From assembly GCA_028117185.1 (NCBI GenBank), contig JAOHHD010000003.1, positions 11,284-75,283 on the forward strand: a stretch of DNA of 64,000 nucleotides, given 5' to 3'. The notes beneath the pieces are model-generated. The model was not told the DNA's origin and did not search any database. It was given only the letters and a program-made list of their open reading frames with translations. The DNA is from Luminiphilus sp. (GTDB taxonomy: Bacteria; Pseudomonadota; Gammaproteobacteria; Pseudomonadales; Halieaceae). The position numbers and the translations under genes were made by a program. Positions 37,581 to 47,816 of the stretch are shown in pieces (position 1 is the first letter of the stretch; each line of letters starts with the position of its first letter).

Positions 37581-38264
37581 GTGGACCAACAGACATTAAA
37601 GGAACAGGTTGCCGAGGCGGCGCTCGAGCGCGTTTCAGCACGACATAGCGACCGGCTGCTTCTGGGTATCGGAACGGGCACCACTGCTGAGTGCTTTATT
37701 CGCAAGCTCCCGGCTATCCGTTCGCGTATTGAGGCGACCGTTGCGAGCTCAGAGCGCTCGGCAGCCCTGCTACGAGAACTCGACCTGCCCGTTATGGATC
37801 TCAACAGTGTCGGGCCGTTAGATGTTTATGTCGACGGCGCAGACGAGGCCAATGCGCAGCTGGCGCTGATCAAAGGGGGTGGCGCGGCATTGACGAGAGA
37901 AAAGATTGTTGCCGCAGCGTCGGAGGAATTTATTTGTATTGCGGACGCGAGCAAGCGGGTCGACGTGCTGGGGGCGTTTCCCCTACCTGTCGAGGTCATT
38001 CCGATGGCGAGAAGCCATGTTGCGCGTGCATTGGCTCAGTTGGGTGGGCAGCCAGTGTGGCGGGAGCAGACGATCACCGATAATGGCAATCTCATTTTGG
38101 ATGTTCACGGTTTGCATATTAGCGACCCCTTAGACATAGAAACCCGCATTAACCAGATGGCCGGTGTCGTATGTAATGGCCTGTTTGCTAATCGGCCAGC
38201 TGATTTATTGCTGTTAGGCACGCCAGCGGGAGTCGAAGTGGTGACCGGCTCGGCTTTGTCCTGA
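37581..38264 (+). CDS. rpiA: Ribose-5-phosphate isomerase A
   Basis: About 227 residues interconverting ribose 5-phosphate and ribulose 5-phosphate. [43 protein letters not shown] and the terminal [12 protein letters not shown] are diagnostic. The frame is open from 37542, but the GTG at 37581 has AGGAG six bases upstream and matches homologues. In many relatives rpiA adjoins ilvA; here ilvA is six kilobases downstream on the same strand. Confidence 0.95.
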   Translation: MDQQTLKEQVAEAALERVSARHSDRLLLGIGTGTTAECFIRKLPAIRSRIEATVASSERSAALLRELDLPVMDLNSVGPLDVYVDGADEANAQLALIKGGGAALTREKIVAAASEEFICIADASKRVDVLGAFPLPVEVIPMARSHVARALAQLGGQPVWREQTITDNGNLILDVHGLHISDPLDIETRINQMAGVVCNGLFANRPADLLLLGTPAGVEVVTGSALS

Positions 38265-38667
38265 GATAGTTCGAGTCGTTACGGATGACTTTACGATAGG
38301 CTCCAATATCGGATTATGAAGTGAAAACTCACTCGGCGTTGTTGATGCGCTTAGCAAGGCGAAAACAGATGACGCGCGCAGGCTTGATTCCACTCACCCC
38401 AATGGGCTATCAGTCGACAATAAGGAGACAATTTACTTTGGTGTGCCACCTTTTGCGTTACCTGACCCATTGGAGCCATTAGCGGAAGTGACGCCTGAAG
38501 AGGGCTTACTGATACTGTTTCCCTCTTATTTTTTCCATGAGACTCGGGTTGCAGAGCCGGGATATCGGCGTGAGACACTGGCTTTTGATGCCAGTTGACC
38601 CAGCGATATTTGCCCACAGGGCTCGCATCGCCGACAATACGGCTCGCCCCGAGATCCCGGAGATTTC
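38265..38667. other. 403-base gene-poor gap between rpiA and tkt
   Basis: Apart from the 2OG-oxygenase fragment at 38320-38598 I see no intact gene. The first 55 bases after rpiA show no terminator-like hairpin, and the last 69 bases before tkt contain GGAG just ahead of the tkt ATG. A promoter for the sugar-phosphate operon probably lies here but no clear consensus pair is visible. Confidence 0.5.
38320..38598 (+). pseudogene. Decayed C-terminal fragment of a 2OG-Fe(II) oxygenase
   Basis: An open frame of about 92 codons with no usable start, bounded upstream by an in-frame TGA at 38317-38319. Its end reads TIYFGVPPFALPDP, then EEGLLILFPSYFFHETR and RRETLAFDAS, the distal His/Arg region of 2OG-Fe(II) oxygenases of the 2OG-FeII_Oxy_5 type, where the sequence LFPSYxxHxTxP is typical. 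The proximal HxD part and everything before are missing. I read this as a gene remnant; a frameshifted or truncated gene is equivalent in effect. Confidence 0.7.
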
Positions 38668-40668
38668 ATGCCCGCTCAAATAGAATTGGCCAACGCTATC
38701 CGTGCCCTAGCGATGGATGCCGTACAGGCCGCCAACAGTGGTCACCCAGGTGCTCCGATGGGCATGGCGGATATTGCCGAGGTGCTGTGGAATAAAGTGT
38801 TACGCCATAACCCGGCTAATCCACAATGGCCTAATAGAGATCGCTTTGTCTTATCAAATGGCCATGGATCGATGTTGATCTATGCGGTGCTGCATCTCAC
38901 CGGCTACGACCTCAGTACTGACGACCTTAAAAACTTCCGACAGTTACACAGTAAAACACCGGGGCACCCCGAGTACGGTTATACCCCCGGTGTTGAAACG
39001 ACAACGGGACCACTTGGCCAGGGGTTGGCGAACGCGGTCGGTATGGCGATTGCTGAAAAAACACTGGCGGCACAATTTAACCGAGAGGGGCACGGTGTGG
39101 TGGACCATCACACATGGGTTTTCTTGGGTGATGGCTGCCTGATGGAAGGGATTTCTCACGAGGCTTGCTCATTGGCGGGCACGTTGGGCCTTGGCAAGCT
39201 AATTGCCGTTTACGACGACAACGGGATCTCAATTGACGGCGAGGTTGAGGGCTGGTTTACCGATGATACGCCGCAGCGTTTCGCGGCCTATGGCTGGCAT
39301 GTCATTCCGGTTGTAGATGGCCACGATCCTGATGCAATCGAAGCGGCGTTTGTTGCTGCAAAGGCTGAGCATAATCGCCCCACGCTGATTTGTTGCCAAA
39401 CCGTTATCGGCAAAGGCAGTCCGAATAAGGAGGGCACCGAAGGCTGTCACGGAGCGCCACTGGGGGACGATGAAATTGCACGCACACGCAAGGCGCTCGG
39501 TTGGCAGCACGCGCCTTTTGAGATACCTGGAGCGATTCGTGAAGCGTGGGATGGGACAGCAAAGGGCGCATTATTAGAATCAGAATGGGGTGCACAATTT
39601 GATGCTTACCGGGCAGCCCATTCGGACTTGGCGGATGAGCTTCTGCGGCGTTTGGCAGGCGTATTGCCGCGTGATTTTCCGCAGCAAGTGGACGCATATA
39701 TCGATGAGTGCGTTGTTGCAGGTGCTGATATTGCCTCGCGCAAGGCATCCCAACAGGCCTTGAATGCATTGGGGCCCCATTTACCTGAACTACTGGGCGG
39801 TTCAGCAGATCTTGCAGGGTCAAACCTGACGCTCTGGTCGGGCGCATCGGGTATCTCAGCTGCGGATGCCAGCGGCAATTATCTCTACTACGGCGTAAGA
39901 GAATTTGCGATGGCTGCCATCATGAATGGCGTTGCTTTGCATGGTGGCTTTATTCCTTATGGCGCAACGTTCCTGATTTTTATGGAATATGCGCGCAACG
40001 CCATTCGCATGTCTGCGTTAATGGGCAAGCGTGTTATTTATGTTTTCACGCATGACTCGATCGGCCTCGGCGAGGATGGCCCCACTCACCAACCGGTAGA
40101 GCAGTTAACGGCGCTGCGGGCGACGCCTAATCTGCATACGTGGCGGCCTTGTGATGCGACCGAATCGGCGATTGCTTGGAAGCAATCATTGATGCGCGAG
40201 TCGGGTCCCAGTGCGCTAGTGTTTTCACGTCAAACATTGCCTGCTCAGATTACAACGACAGAGCAAGTCACGGGTGCTCATCGTGGCGGCTATACTTTGA
40301 TGGCCGAGCAAGGCGTATTAGACGCGATCATAATCGCGACGGGTTCAGAAGTCGGTTTGGCGGTCACCGCGGCAGAGCAGCTTGCGGCTGCCGGTAGAGG
40401 TGTCAGGGTCGTATCGATGCCCTGCACCGCACTGTTCGACGCTCAGGAAGCGGGGTATCGAGAGGCGGTTTTACCCAGTGAGGTGCTCGCGCGAGTAGCC
40501 GTCGAGGCCGGCCATACCGATGCCTGGTATAAGTATGTAGGACTGGATGGTCGTGTTGTCGGCATGTCCTCGTACGGTGAATCTGCTCCCGCCTCTGCGC
40601 TATTTCAGCACTTTGGCCTGACCGTAGACAACGTGATTGCTGCTGTCGAGGAAGTGATCCTCGATTGA
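38668..40668 (+). CDS. tkt: Transketolase
   Basis: A 666-residue thiamine diphosphate enzyme of the pentose phosphate and Calvin-type sugar rearrangements. [15 protein letters not shown] at the N-terminus, [10 protein letters not shown], the TPP-binding GDGCLMEG and the C-terminal [20 protein letters not shown] region are classical. It leads tkt-epd-pgk-fba, the order found in many Pseudomonas-like genomes. Confidence 0.98.
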   Translation: MPAQIELANAIRALAMDAVQAANSGHPGAPMGMADIAEVLWNKVLRHNPANPQWPNRDRFVLSNGHGSMLIYAVLHLTGYDLSTDDLKNFRQLHSKTPGHPEYGYTPGVETTTGPLGQGLANAVGMAIAEKTLAAQFNREGHGVVDHHTWVFLGDGCLMEGISHEACSLAGTLGLGKLIAVYDDNGISIDGEVEGWFTDDTPQRFAAYGWHVIPVVDGHDPDAIEAAFVAAKAEHNRPTLICCQTVIGKGSPNKEGTEGCHGAPLGDDEIARTRKALGWQHAPFEIPGAIREAWDGTAKGALLESEWGAQFDAYRAAHSDLADELLRRLAGVLPRDFPQQVDAYIDECVVAGADIASRKASQQALNALGPHLPELLGGSADLAGSNLTLWSGASGISAADASGNYLYYGVREFAMAAIMNGVALHGGFIPYGATFLIFMEYARNAIRMSALMGKRVIYVFTHDSIGLGEDGPTHQPVEQLTALRATPNLHTWRPCDATESAIAWKQSLMRESGPSALVFSRQTLPAQITTTEQVTGAHRGGYTLMAEQGVLDAIIIATGSEVGLAVTAAEQLAAAGRGVRVVSMPCTALFDAQEAGYREAVLPSEVLARVAVEAGHTDAWYKYVGLDGRVVGMSSYGESAPASALFQHFGLTVDNVIAAVEEVILD

Positions 40669-40670
40669 CA

Positions 40671-41717
40671 ATGCGTTTTGCTATTAACGGCTTTGGTCGA
40701 GTGGGTCGGACACTGTTAAGAGTGTACGCGTCGCGCGAGGACGCACGAGCGAAACTCACTCTGGCTGCGATTAATGAAATTGCAGACGCCGATACGGTGG
40801 TGCATCTCGCGCGGTACGATTCAAACTATGGGCGTTATCCAGGAGAGATCGCGCGGGTGGGATCTTCTCTTGTCATTGATCACTCCTCGGTGCCCCTGAG
40901 CCACGTTGCGGAGGTTGCAGTGTTGCCGTGGCGGCAACACCAGATTGACCTGGTGCTGGAGTGCACCGGCGCCTTCACCGACCGCATGACCGCTGAGCAG
41001 CACCTGCAAGCAGGGGCCACACGCGTCTTATTTTCACAACCAGCAGAATCGGATGTCGACGAGACCATCGTCTATGGCGTGAATACCGATTCGCTATCAG
41101 CAGAGATGACGGTGGTGTCGGCGGCCTCCTGCACGACGAATGCGGTCGTTCCTGTACTAGCGACGCTGAGCGCCGCGGTGGGTATTGAGGCCGCGACCAT
41201 CACAACGATTCATGCTCTGATGAATGACCAGCCGGTATTGGATGCTTATCACCACACGGATCTGCGCAAAACGCGCGCAGCATCGCAATCCATTATTCCT
41301 GTTGATACGGGGCTGGCAGTGGGTATTGAACGGATATTGCCTGACCTGTCGGGCAAGTTATCGGCCCACGCGCTTCGAGTCCCCACCACCAAAGTGTCTG
41401 CGATTGAGCTGACCGTAGCGACGGATCGCATTTGCACCAGTGAGGACGTTAACGAAGCGCTGCGCAACGCCGCAGAGGGCGCACTAGCCGGAGTGCTCGA
41501 TTATTCTCTTGAGCCATTGGCTTCTTGTGATTTTGCGGGCGAGGCCGCCTCCGCGATTGTAGATGCGAAACAAACACAGGTTGCAGCGGGGCGGTTGGTC
41601 AAAATCTTGATCTGGTTCGACAACGAGTGGGCGTATGCCAGTCGTATGATCGATGTGGCACTGGCATGGCAAGCTAAAATCGCGTTGACACACAGCACCG
41701 CGCGAGGAAATGCATGA
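40671..41717 (+). CDS. epd: Erythrose-4-phosphate dehydrogenase
   Basis: About 348 residues of the GAPDH superfamily. [14 protein letters not shown] binds NAD and [11 protein letters not shown] holds the catalytic Cys. Segments [21 protein letters not shown] and [21 protein letters not shown] fit Epd better than glycolytic GapA, and the tkt-epd-pgk-fba order agrees. It would start the DXP-dependent vitamin B6 pathway. I use the ATG at 40671; a TTG six bases earlier, overlapping the tkt stop, is possible. A GapA assignment is the alternative. Confidence 0.85.
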   Translation: MRFAINGFGRVGRTLLRVYASREDARAKLTLAAINEIADADTVVHLARYDSNYGRYPGEIARVGSSLVIDHSSVPLSHVAEVAVLPWRQHQIDLVLECTGAFTDRMTAEQHLQAGATRVLFSQPAESDVDETIVYGVNTDSLSAEMTVVSAASCTTNAVVPVLATLSAAVGIEAATITTIHALMNDQPVLDAYHHTDLRKTRAASQSIIPVDTGLAVGIERILPDLSGKLSAHALRVPTTKVSAIELTVATDRICTSEDVNEALRNAAEGALAGVLDYSLEPLASCDFAGEAASAIVDAKQTQVAAGRLVKILIWFDNEWAYASRMIDVALAWQAKIALTHSTARGNA

Positions 41718-42871
41718 TGAAACTGATGACCGAACTTGACCTAGCAGGGCAGCGTGTATTGATTCGAGAGGATCTTAATGTCCCGCTTCGCGATGGCGCG
41801 ATTACCAACGATACTCGTCTTAGAGCCGCTGTTCCCTCGATTCTCACAGCGCTGGAGCAAGGAGCGGCAGTTATATTGATGTCGCATTTAGGTCGGCCCG
41901 TTGAAGGCGAGTGGCGTGAGGAGAGCTCGTTAGCACCCATTGCAACGCGCCTAAAGGAGTTGTTGGGGCGCGATGTTTTGTTGGCTAAGGAGTGGCGTCG
42001 GGTAGCGCCATTACCCGGTGACGTCGTGCTGTTGGAGAACGTGCGATGTAACCCCGGAGAAGCGGCAAACGAGGATGACTTGGCATCGGCTTACGCCGCT
42101 TTGTGCGATATTTTTGTAATGGATGCTTTTGGAACAGCACATCGTGCGCAAGCGTCTACCCATGGGGTAGCAAAGCACGCGCCATTGGCCTGTGCGGGAC
42201 CATTGTTACACGCTGAGTTGACCGCATTAGAGCGCGCGTTAACCACCGCGAAAAAACCCATGATGGCCGTAGTGGGAGGATCCAAAGTGTCGACGAAGCT
42301 GGCAGTGTTGGGTGAGCTGGCAACGCGCTGCGACAGTTTAATTGTAGGTGGCGGCATCGCGAATACGTTCTTGGCGGCTGCTGGTTATCCCGTTGGCCAA
42401 TCCTTATGCGAATGGGATCTCTTAGATACCGCCCGCGAATTGATGGACCGGGTGGATATCCCATTACCGATAGACGTCGTCGTTGCCCCGGGTATTGATG
42501 CGCCTCAACACGCTGAGATTAAGTTAGTCGCTAATGTGACGGCTGACGACATGATTCTTGATGTGGGACCGAGTACGGCGGCTGAGATCGCAAGCCGCAT
42601 TCATGGTACGGAAACGGTGTTGTGGAATGGCCCGCTGGGTGTTTTTGAACAAGAGGCTTTTGCGGCGGGCACTCGTGTGCTGGCTGATGCGATTGCAGCG
42701 AGCGGGGGTTTTTCATTGGCCGGCGGCGGTGACACGTTAGCGGCGATAGATCAATTTGGTGTCGCGGATAACATATCGTATATCTCGACAGGTGGCGGCG
42801 CATTTTTAGAATATGTTGAAGGCAAAACGTTGCCTGCGGTGGCAGTGCTACTCGAACGCGCGCAAGATTAA
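41714..42871 (+). CDS. pgk: Phosphoglycerate kinase
   Basis: A 385-residue two-domain glycolytic/gluconeogenic kinase. [21 protein letters not shown], the [10 protein letters not shown] nucleotide region and the C-terminal [13 protein letters not shown] are diagnostic. Its ATG forms an ATGA overlap with the epd stop, so translation is probably coupled. Followed by fba 22 bases later. Confidence 0.97.
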   Translation: MMKLMTELDLAGQRVLIREDLNVPLRDGAITNDTRLRAAVPSILTALEQGAAVILMSHLGRPVEGEWREESSLAPIATRLKELLGRDVLLAKEWRRVAPLPGDVVLLENVRCNPGEAANEDDLASAYAALCDIFVMDAFGTAHRAQASTHGVAKHAPLACAGPLLHAELTALERALTTAKKPMMAVVGGSKVSTKLAVLGELATRCDSLIVGGGIANTFLAAAGYPVGQSLCEWDLLDTARELMDRVDIPLPIDVVVAPGIDAPQHAEIKLVANVTADDMILDVGPSTAAEIASRIHGTETVLWNGPLGVFEQEAFAAGTRVLADAIAASGGFSLAGGGDTLAAIDQFGVADNISYISTGGGAFLEYVEGKTLPAVAVLLERAQD

Positions 42872-42893
42872 CAAGACAGACAGGAGAACAGAA

Positions 42894-43934
42894 ATGGCGC
42901 TGATCAGCTTAAGGCAACTACTGGACCACGCCGCAGAGTATGGCTATGGCGTACCGGCTTTTAACGTGAATAACCTTGAACAAACTCGCGCGATTATGGA
43001 GGCGGCAGATGCAACTGATTCGCCAGTGATCATGCAGGCGAGTGCTGGCGCTCGCAAATATGCGGGCGCGCCATTTTTACGCGCACTGATGGAGGCGGCC
43101 ATGACGGAATTTCCCCATATTCCTGTCGTTGTGCATCAGGACCACGGCACCTCAGCAGGTGTATGCCAGCGGTCAATTCAGCTGGGTTTTAGTTCGGTGA
43201 TGATGGACGGGTCTTTGGGGGAGGATGGCAAAACGCCAATGGATTACGATTACAACGCCAGCATCACGCGGCAAGTTGTTGCAATGGCGCACGCCTGTGG
43301 TGTGTCAGTCGAGGGCGAAATTGGATGTCTTGGATCTCTGGAAACGGGAGAAGCAGGTGAAGAGGATGGCATCGGTGCAGCGGGGATATTGAGCCATGAC
43401 CAACTACTGACAGATCCAGAAGAGGCCGCTCAATTTGTCACTGATACCGGTGTAGATGCGCTGGCAATTGCGTGTGGAACCAGTCACGGCGCTTACAAAT
43501 TTACGCGCCCACCGACCGGCGATATCCTTGCGATGGATCGGATTAAAGCGATTCACGCACGTATTCCCAACACTCACTTAGTCATGCACGGGTCGTCAGC
43601 TGTGCCGCAAGATTGGCTGGCAATCATCAATGAAAATGGCGGTGAGATTCCAGAGACGTATGGTGTGCCGGTTGAGCAGGTAGTGGAAGGCATCAAGCAC
43701 GGGGTCCGCAAGGTTAATATCGATACCGACCTTCGGCTGGCTTCAACGGGCGCTATTCGACAATTTTTAACGACACACCCGTCGGAGTTTGATCCTCGAA
43801 AATATCTGGCGGCCAGTCAAGAGGCGATGAAGGCGGTTTGCATCGACCGTTACGAGTCATTTGGCGCAGCGGGTAACGCGTCAAAAATACGCCCGATGAC
43901 ACTCGATGCCATGCAAGCGCGCTACGCCCACTGA
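42894..43934 (+). CDS. fba: Class II fructose-bisphosphate aldolase
   Basis: About 346 residues of a metal-dependent aldolase of the Calvin-cycle-type subgroup. The zinc ligands are in VHQDHG, with [31 protein letters not shown] and [11 protein letters not shown] further on. The ATG at 42894 has AGGAG eight bases upstream; the frame extends back into pgk. Last gene of tkt-epd-pgk-fba. No pyruvate kinase gene is interposed, as there is in some relatives. Confidence 0.95.
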   Translation: MALISLRQLLDHAAEYGYGVPAFNVNNLEQTRAIMEAADATDSPVIMQASAGARKYAGAPFLRALMEAAMTEFPHIPVVVHQDHGTSAGVCQRSIQLGFSSVMMDGSLGEDGKTPMDYDYNASITRQVVAMAHACGVSVEGEIGCLGSLETGEAGEEDGIGAAGILSHDQLLTDPEEAAQFVTDTGVDALAIACGTSHGAYKFTRPPTGDILAMDRIKAIHARIPNTHLVMHGSSAVPQDWLAIINENGGEIPETYGVPVEQVVEGIKHGVRKVNIDTDLRLASTGAIRQFLTTHPSEFDPRKYLAASQEAMKAVCIDRYESFGAAGNASKIRPMTLDAMQARYAH

Positions 43935-44039
43935 AATAGTCTGATTGACGCTGACACCGGCCATTTTCCCAAGAACGGCCCGTGCCATGATGGTGGTAAA
44001 CCCTTATAGTCGTTAGCTTTTCTGCGAAGCCGTTGCGTC

Positions 44040-45569
44040 ATGCCACACTCATATATCAAGAAAATACTAAACGCTCGGGTCTACGACGTCGCTCGAGAGA
44101 CGCCGTTAGATGCAGCGCCACTATTATCTTCGCGATTGAATAATCAGATATGGCTGAAGAGAGAAGACCTACAGCCCGTCTTTTCTTTTAAATGTCGGGG
44201 CGCTTACAACAAAATGAGTCGGCTCGATGAGTCAGCGCGCAAAGTCGGCGTGGTGGCAGCATCCGCCGGCAATCATGCCCAAGGTGTGGCACTGGCTGCG
44301 CAAAAGCTCAGTATCAAAGCGACCATTGTCATGCCAGTGACCACCCCCGCTATTAAGGTTGATGCGGTGCGTGCTCGTGGAGCGCGTGTCGTACTCTGTG
44401 GTGACACCTTTGATGAGGCGGCGGTTCGCGCAACTGAGCTGGTGGCCACACAGGGCCTTACTTTTATTCATCCTTTCGATGATCCCGATGTGATCGCGGG
44501 TCAGGGCACGGTGGCGATGGAGCTGGTAAGGCAAGCACCCGGCCCGCTTGATTATGTTTTTATTTGCTGCGGCGGCGGCGGTTTGCTGGCGGGTATGGCC
44601 GCTTATCTTCGCTATACCTGGCCCAATACGCGGATCATTGGTGTCGAACCTGAGGATGCCGCCTGTACACAGGCCGCACTCAACAAAGGACGTCGGGTCA
44701 CGTTACGTGAAGTGGGCTTATTTGCAGACGGCTGTGCGGTGGCTCAGGTGGGCAAGGAAACTTTTCGGATTATCCGAGAGTGTGTTGACGAGGTGATGAC
44801 GGTTTCCACAGACGAAATCTGCGCCGCGGTGAAAGATATCTTCGAAGACACGCGTGCCATTGCCGAGCCGGCAGGTGCATTGGCGGTAGCAGGCATGAAA
44901 AAGTTTGCTGAAACCCGCGCCATTACCGGAAAAATGATGGCGGCGACTGTCAGCGGCGCCAATACCAATTTTGACCGTCTTCGCTACATCTCTGAGCGCA
45001 CCGAAATTGGTGAGCGTCGTGAGGCGATATTGAGCGTGACCATTCCTGAACGCGCGGGCGCCTTTCGCACTTTTTGTAGCGCGATTGGTAAGCGTAATAT
45101 CACAGAGTTTAATTATCGGTATGAAACGTCGGGAGAGGCGCGCGTATTTGTTGGGCTGACCGTGACACCGGATGACGAGGGTGTATCCGCATTGCAGTCA
45201 GCACTGGAGCGCAAGGGGTATCGTGTGTTGGATATGACGGACAACGAGACCGCTAAGCTGCATCTGCGTCACATGATCGGGGGTAGAATTTCTCAAGATA
45301 CTGCCGACGAAATAGTGTTCCGAGTGGAGTTTCCGGAGCGTCCTGGAAGCTTGCTGCAGTTCCTCAATGCGCTGGGGAATGACTTTAGTATTTCCTTGTT
45401 TCATTACAGAAACCATGGATCGGCATTCGGTCGCATACTCGTGGGTATGCAAGTCCCCCCGAGTAAGCGCCCTGCACTCAAAAAGGCATTGTCTCGATTG
45501 GGTTATCGGTTTTGGGAAGAGACGGATAATCCGGCGTATCGCGAGTATTTAGGTCGTCCCGGGACATAA
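44040..45569 (+). CDS. ilvA: Threonine ammonia-lyase, biosynthetic
   Basis: A 509-residue PLP enzyme making 2-oxobutanoate for isoleucine. The PLP lysine lies in FSFKCRGAYNK, with the GNHAQGVALAAQ and CCGGGGLLAGMA loops, and two tandem ACT-like regulatory domains (about 335-415 and 425-505) that usually bind isoleucine. Its 2-aminoacrylate by-product would be a RidA substrate. It starts 106 bases after fba, so probably has its own promoter. Confidence 0.97.
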   Translation: MPHSYIKKILNARVYDVARETPLDAAPLLSSRLNNQIWLKREDLQPVFSFKCRGAYNKMSRLDESARKVGVVAASAGNHAQGVALAAQKLSIKATIVMPVTTPAIKVDAVRARGARVVLCGDTFDEAAVRATELVATQGLTFIHPFDDPDVIAGQGTVAMELVRQAPGPLDYVFICCGGGGLLAGMAAYLRYTWPNTRIIGVEPEDAACTQAALNKGRRVTLREVGLFADGCAVAQVGKETFRIIRECVDEVMTVSTDEICAAVKDIFEDTRAIAEPAGALAVAGMKKFAETRAITGKMMAATVSGANTNFDRLRYISERTEIGERREAILSVTIPERAGAFRTFCSAIGKRNITEFNYRYETSGEARVFVGLTVTPDDEGVSALQSALERKGYRVLDMTDNETAKLHLRHMIGGRISQDTADEIVFRVEFPERPGSLLQFLNALGNDFSISLFHYRNHGSAFGRILVGMQVPPSKRPALKKALSRLGYRFWEETDNPAYREYLGRPGT

Positions 45570-45631
45570 TGAGCCCGCTAGCGGCAGGACGATGACAAGG
45601 GGTCATCCGACCATCGGTTATGGTGCCCTAG

Positions 45632-46207
45632 CTAATGCTCAGCATGAAAGAGTACCAGCGCAGAATCGCTCAAGAAGCCGTCTAAGCGTTTGTCGTGGGC
45701 TTCTGCTTGCCAATCGTCGATGTGTTGCTGGGCATAGCCGACCCCTAGCCGAAATCCGCGTGCTGTGACAAAGAGTCGATCATAAAACCCTCCCCCATAA
45801 CCCAGCCTCATGCCGGTGCGCCCGCAACCCAGCAGTGGCGTGATAAACAAATCAATGCTCTCAATCGAGACGGATTCTGCAGAAGCCAGTGGTTGAAGCA
45901 CGCCACCTACTGTGGTCTCGGTTGCATCACCTTCTTGCCACAAATGAAAGCGCAGTGTGGTGCCGACGACTCTGGGACAGACCACCTGAGATCCGGAGCA
46001 CCTGTGTGCCAGTAGCCCGGATGGGTCAAATTCTGATTGGTGAGGTAAGTAGCTCGCAATGACGCGCGCTGATTGCCAGATGCGCCAGTTGTCTAAATGT
46101 TTGCGGGCGCTTTGGCAGGCAAGATGCCGTTGTTCGTCAGTCAGCCGATCCCGCGCACTACGCAGCGCGCGCCGTAACGCGCTTTTATCTGACTTTATAT
46201 CAGCCAT
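45632..46207 (-). CDS. 5-formyltetrahydrofolate cyclo-ligase
   Basis: About 191 residues recycling 5-formyl-THF to methenyl-THF. The ATP/folate site motif PLLGCGRTGMRLGYGGGFYDRL is diagnostic. The frame is open to 46249; I prefer the ATG at 46207. It sits downstream of 6S RNA, the ssrS-fau pair conserved in gammaproteobacteria. Converges with ilvA. Confidence 0.92.
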   Translation of the reverse strand: MADIKSDKSALRRALRSARDRLTDEQRHLACQSARKHLDNWRIWQSARVIASYLPHQSEFDPSGLLAHRCSGSQVVCPRVVGTTLRFHLWQEGDATETTVGGVLQPLASAESVSIESIDLFITPLLGCGRTGMRLGYGGGFYDRLFVTARGFRLGVGYAQQHIDDWQAEAHDKRLDGFLSDSALVLFHAEH

Positions 46208-46285
46208 GTGATGGCTCCGCGGCCGACTGGGGAGTGTGCTGAGCTGCAACTCTCTGGCGCAGCGAGGGTGTGGCAGCCAAAACCA

Positions 46286-46305
46286 GGTGGCGAGGCTCCG
46301 CCACC
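46286..46305 (-). terminator. Strong hairpin between 6S RNA and fau
   Basis: GGTGGCG and CGCCACC form a perfect seven-pair stem with a six-base loop. On the minus strand it is followed by TGGTTTTGG, a short imperfect T stretch. It lies 16 bases past the 6S RNA 3' end and 79 bases before fau. It could attenuate read-through from 6S into fau; as a terminator it is imperfect. Confidence 0.5.
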
Positions 46306-46320
46306 CCTGTGAATAATAAA

Positions 46321-46498
46321 ATGACCCGTGGTACCGCTGACGAATAGGCCCTTGAACCCTTGCGGCTCAAGGTGGTGACCACCGCGTGGCTTCAGGCTTC
46401 CCGGTTTAGACCAGGCTTGCTCAACCGCCACGGAGGTGATCTCCGGGTACTGCATTATCGGCTCGAGGACAAATCGTCTGGCGCATACAACAGGCCAT
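46321..46498 (-). ncRNA. ssrS: 6S RNA
   Basis: The minus-strand transcript between zapA and the folate cyclo-ligase gene carries several 6S RNA hallmarks: CGAGCCGATA near the 5' side, GGTCTAAACCGGGAAGCCTGAAG in the central region, and CACCTTGAGCC, then GGGTTCAAGGGCC, near the 3' side. The ends (GGCCTGTTGTATGCGCCAGACGA, then TCGTCAGCGGTACCACGGGTC) can pair into the long closing stem. 6S RNA binds and sequesters sigma-70 polymerase. Ends are estimated from the stem and promoter. Confidence 0.88.
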
Positions 46499-46502
46499 CG
46501 AG

Positions 46503-46530
46503 AGTATAACGGATTCCCAGCTTCAGTTAA
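46503..46530 (-). promoter_or_regulatory. Promoter of 6S RNA
   Basis: On the minus strand TATACT occupies 46508-46503, with TTAACT 16 bases upstream at 46530-46525, overlapping the zapA stop region. Transcription would begin five to seven bases beyond the -10, at the predicted 6S 5' end. The -10 matches consensus at five of six; the -35 is weaker. Confidence 0.6.
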
Positions 46531-46840
46531 TCTCGAGCTGGCGCAGTTGATAGAGCACTTCATCGAGCTGGCTATTGAGCGCAGACAGCCGCTGCTGCTC
46601 TTCACTGTTCTGAGTGGACTGCTCGCCACCCTTCAGCGCCAGCAACTCGTGGCTGATATTCAGCGCCGCCATAATGGCAACGCGCTCTAAACCAATGACC
46701 TTGCCTGTGGAGCGGATATCCCGCATGTGCTGATCGAGGTAACGAGCGGCAGTGGCGAGCGCCGACTCCTCGTCAGCGGGGCAAGCGACTTGATACTCTT
46801 TGTCGAGAATATCGACGCTGACAGTGTTAGAGCGGCTCAT
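46523..46840 (-). CDS. zapA: Cell division protein ZapA
   Basis: A 105-residue FtsZ-ring-associated protein. An N-terminal globular part (VSVDILDKEYQVACP, AARYLDQHMRDI) precedes a coiled coil of about 45 residues that mediates tetramerisation, which fits ZapA. Length is normal. It overlaps the TIGR02449 gene by four bases (ATGA). Confidence 0.93.
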   Translation of the reverse strand: MSRSNTVSVDILDKEYQVACPADEESALATAARYLDQHMRDIRSTGKVIGLERVAIMAALNISHELLALKGGEQSTQNSEEQQRLSALNSQLDEVLYQLRQLEIN

Positions 46841-47046
46841 GCAGTCCCATCCAAAGAGCGCAATCGGGCAAGAGAAGTTTCAACGTGTTCGCTCGCTTGA
46901 CGCTGCCGCTCTAATAGCTCTCGACGCTCTTTTTGCAGTTCCGCAGTGCGCAACTTCAAAGCACGATTTTCTCGGTTTAACTCGCGGCTCAGCTCAATGA
47001 GATCATTCACTTTTGTTTCAAGCGCCTGTATGAGGTTTTCAGCCAC
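46837..47046 (-). CDS. TIGR02449 small coiled-coil protein
   Basis: A 69-residue, Leu/Glu/Arg-rich protein predicted to be almost entirely coiled coil (LIQALETKVNDLIELSRELN and RAELQ/RREL repeats). The family is found immediately upstream of zapA in many gammaproteobacteria; a division-related role is plausible from context but not shown. It resembles ZapB in build but not in clear sequence. Overlaps the zapA start by four bases. Confidence 0.88.
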   Translation of the reverse strand: MAENLIQALETKVNDLIELSRELNRENRALKLRTAELQKERRELLERQRQASEHVETSLARLRSLDGTA

Positions 47047-47213
47047 GGCATGTACACTATGTCAGTTGGAAGCAAGCACTATAATGCGCGTTGTTTCACT
47101 GGGTCAATGCACGGCAGCGCGACTAAGATGATGGCGGCCTCTGTTAGGAAGGAGAGTGGCGTCATTAGCGATAAATAAGGTTTCATTTACTGACGATCAG
47201 GGAAGGCACTATT

Positions 47214-47816
47214 TTGTTATTCGACGCACTGGGCGCATTCGAAGATATGCCTCATTGGGAAGAGGCGGCAGACAGCCTTTTCAATGCGGGCCTCACCATC
47301 AATCCATCTGCGCTTCATGGCGGTATGGTGGGTTTACTTGCCGCGGGATTTAGCCCTCGCACAGATCAACATTTTTCGTCGACCGTGGCGGCATTGGAAA
47401 AAGCACTGGCGATCGAGTTAACGGGTGAGCTAGTCGAATTTATATCCCGGTTGAGTCTCGCGACCTTATCCGCTATCGAGGACGCTGATTACACATTCCA
47501 ACCGATGTTGCCGCCCGATGAGGATGCCTTAGAGGAACGCTTATTATCCGTTTCTGAGTGGAGCACGGGATTTTTATCTGGTTTCACTCAGGGGATCACG
47601 ATTCGCGAAGCAGCGGGCGAACCCGTTGCGGGCCTAACGGCTGAGGCGTTGAAAGATATCGCTGCCATCTCACAAGTGGACCCTGCGGAGTCTGATTCTG
47701 AGACGGCAGAGCGTCAACTCGATGACATCATCGAATATTTACGGTTTGCCGCCATTAACACGGTCATAGAAGCACAAGCGCTACAGGAGGCTGATCTTGA
47801 AGATCACCAAAGCTGA
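47214..47816 (+). CDS. UPF0149 (YgfB-like) family protein
   Basis: A 200-residue acidic protein of the UPF0149 family. GLTINPSALHGGMVGLLAAG at about residues 28-47 and SGFTQGI / DIIEYLRFAAINTV further on match the family; in Pseudomonas the YgfB homologue modulates gene expression. It starts at a TTG (47214) after GGGAAGG; the ATG at 47247 is an alternative. It begins the run conserved as ygfB-pepP-ubiH-visC-gcv in E. coli. Confidence 0.9.
   Translation: MLFDALGAFEDMPHWEEAADSLFNAGLTINPSALHGGMVGLLAAGFSPRTDQHFSSTVAALEKALAIELTGELVEFISRLSLATLSAIEDADYTFQPMLPPDEDALEERLLSVSEWSTGFLSGFTQGITIREAAGEPVAGLTAEALKDIAAISQVDPAESDSETAERQLDDIIEYLRFAAINTVIEAQALQEADLEDHQS

Noticed and set aside
39404..39847. A 147-codon minus-strand frame inside tkt
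   Set aside because: It is antisense to a fully conserved transketolase, with no domain or ribosome site; it is a codon-bias shadow.
46195..46629. A 144-codon minus-strand open frame across 6S RNA
   Set aside because: It overlaps zapA and the 6S RNA, has no recognisable domain, and the sequence is explained by 6S RNA structure.
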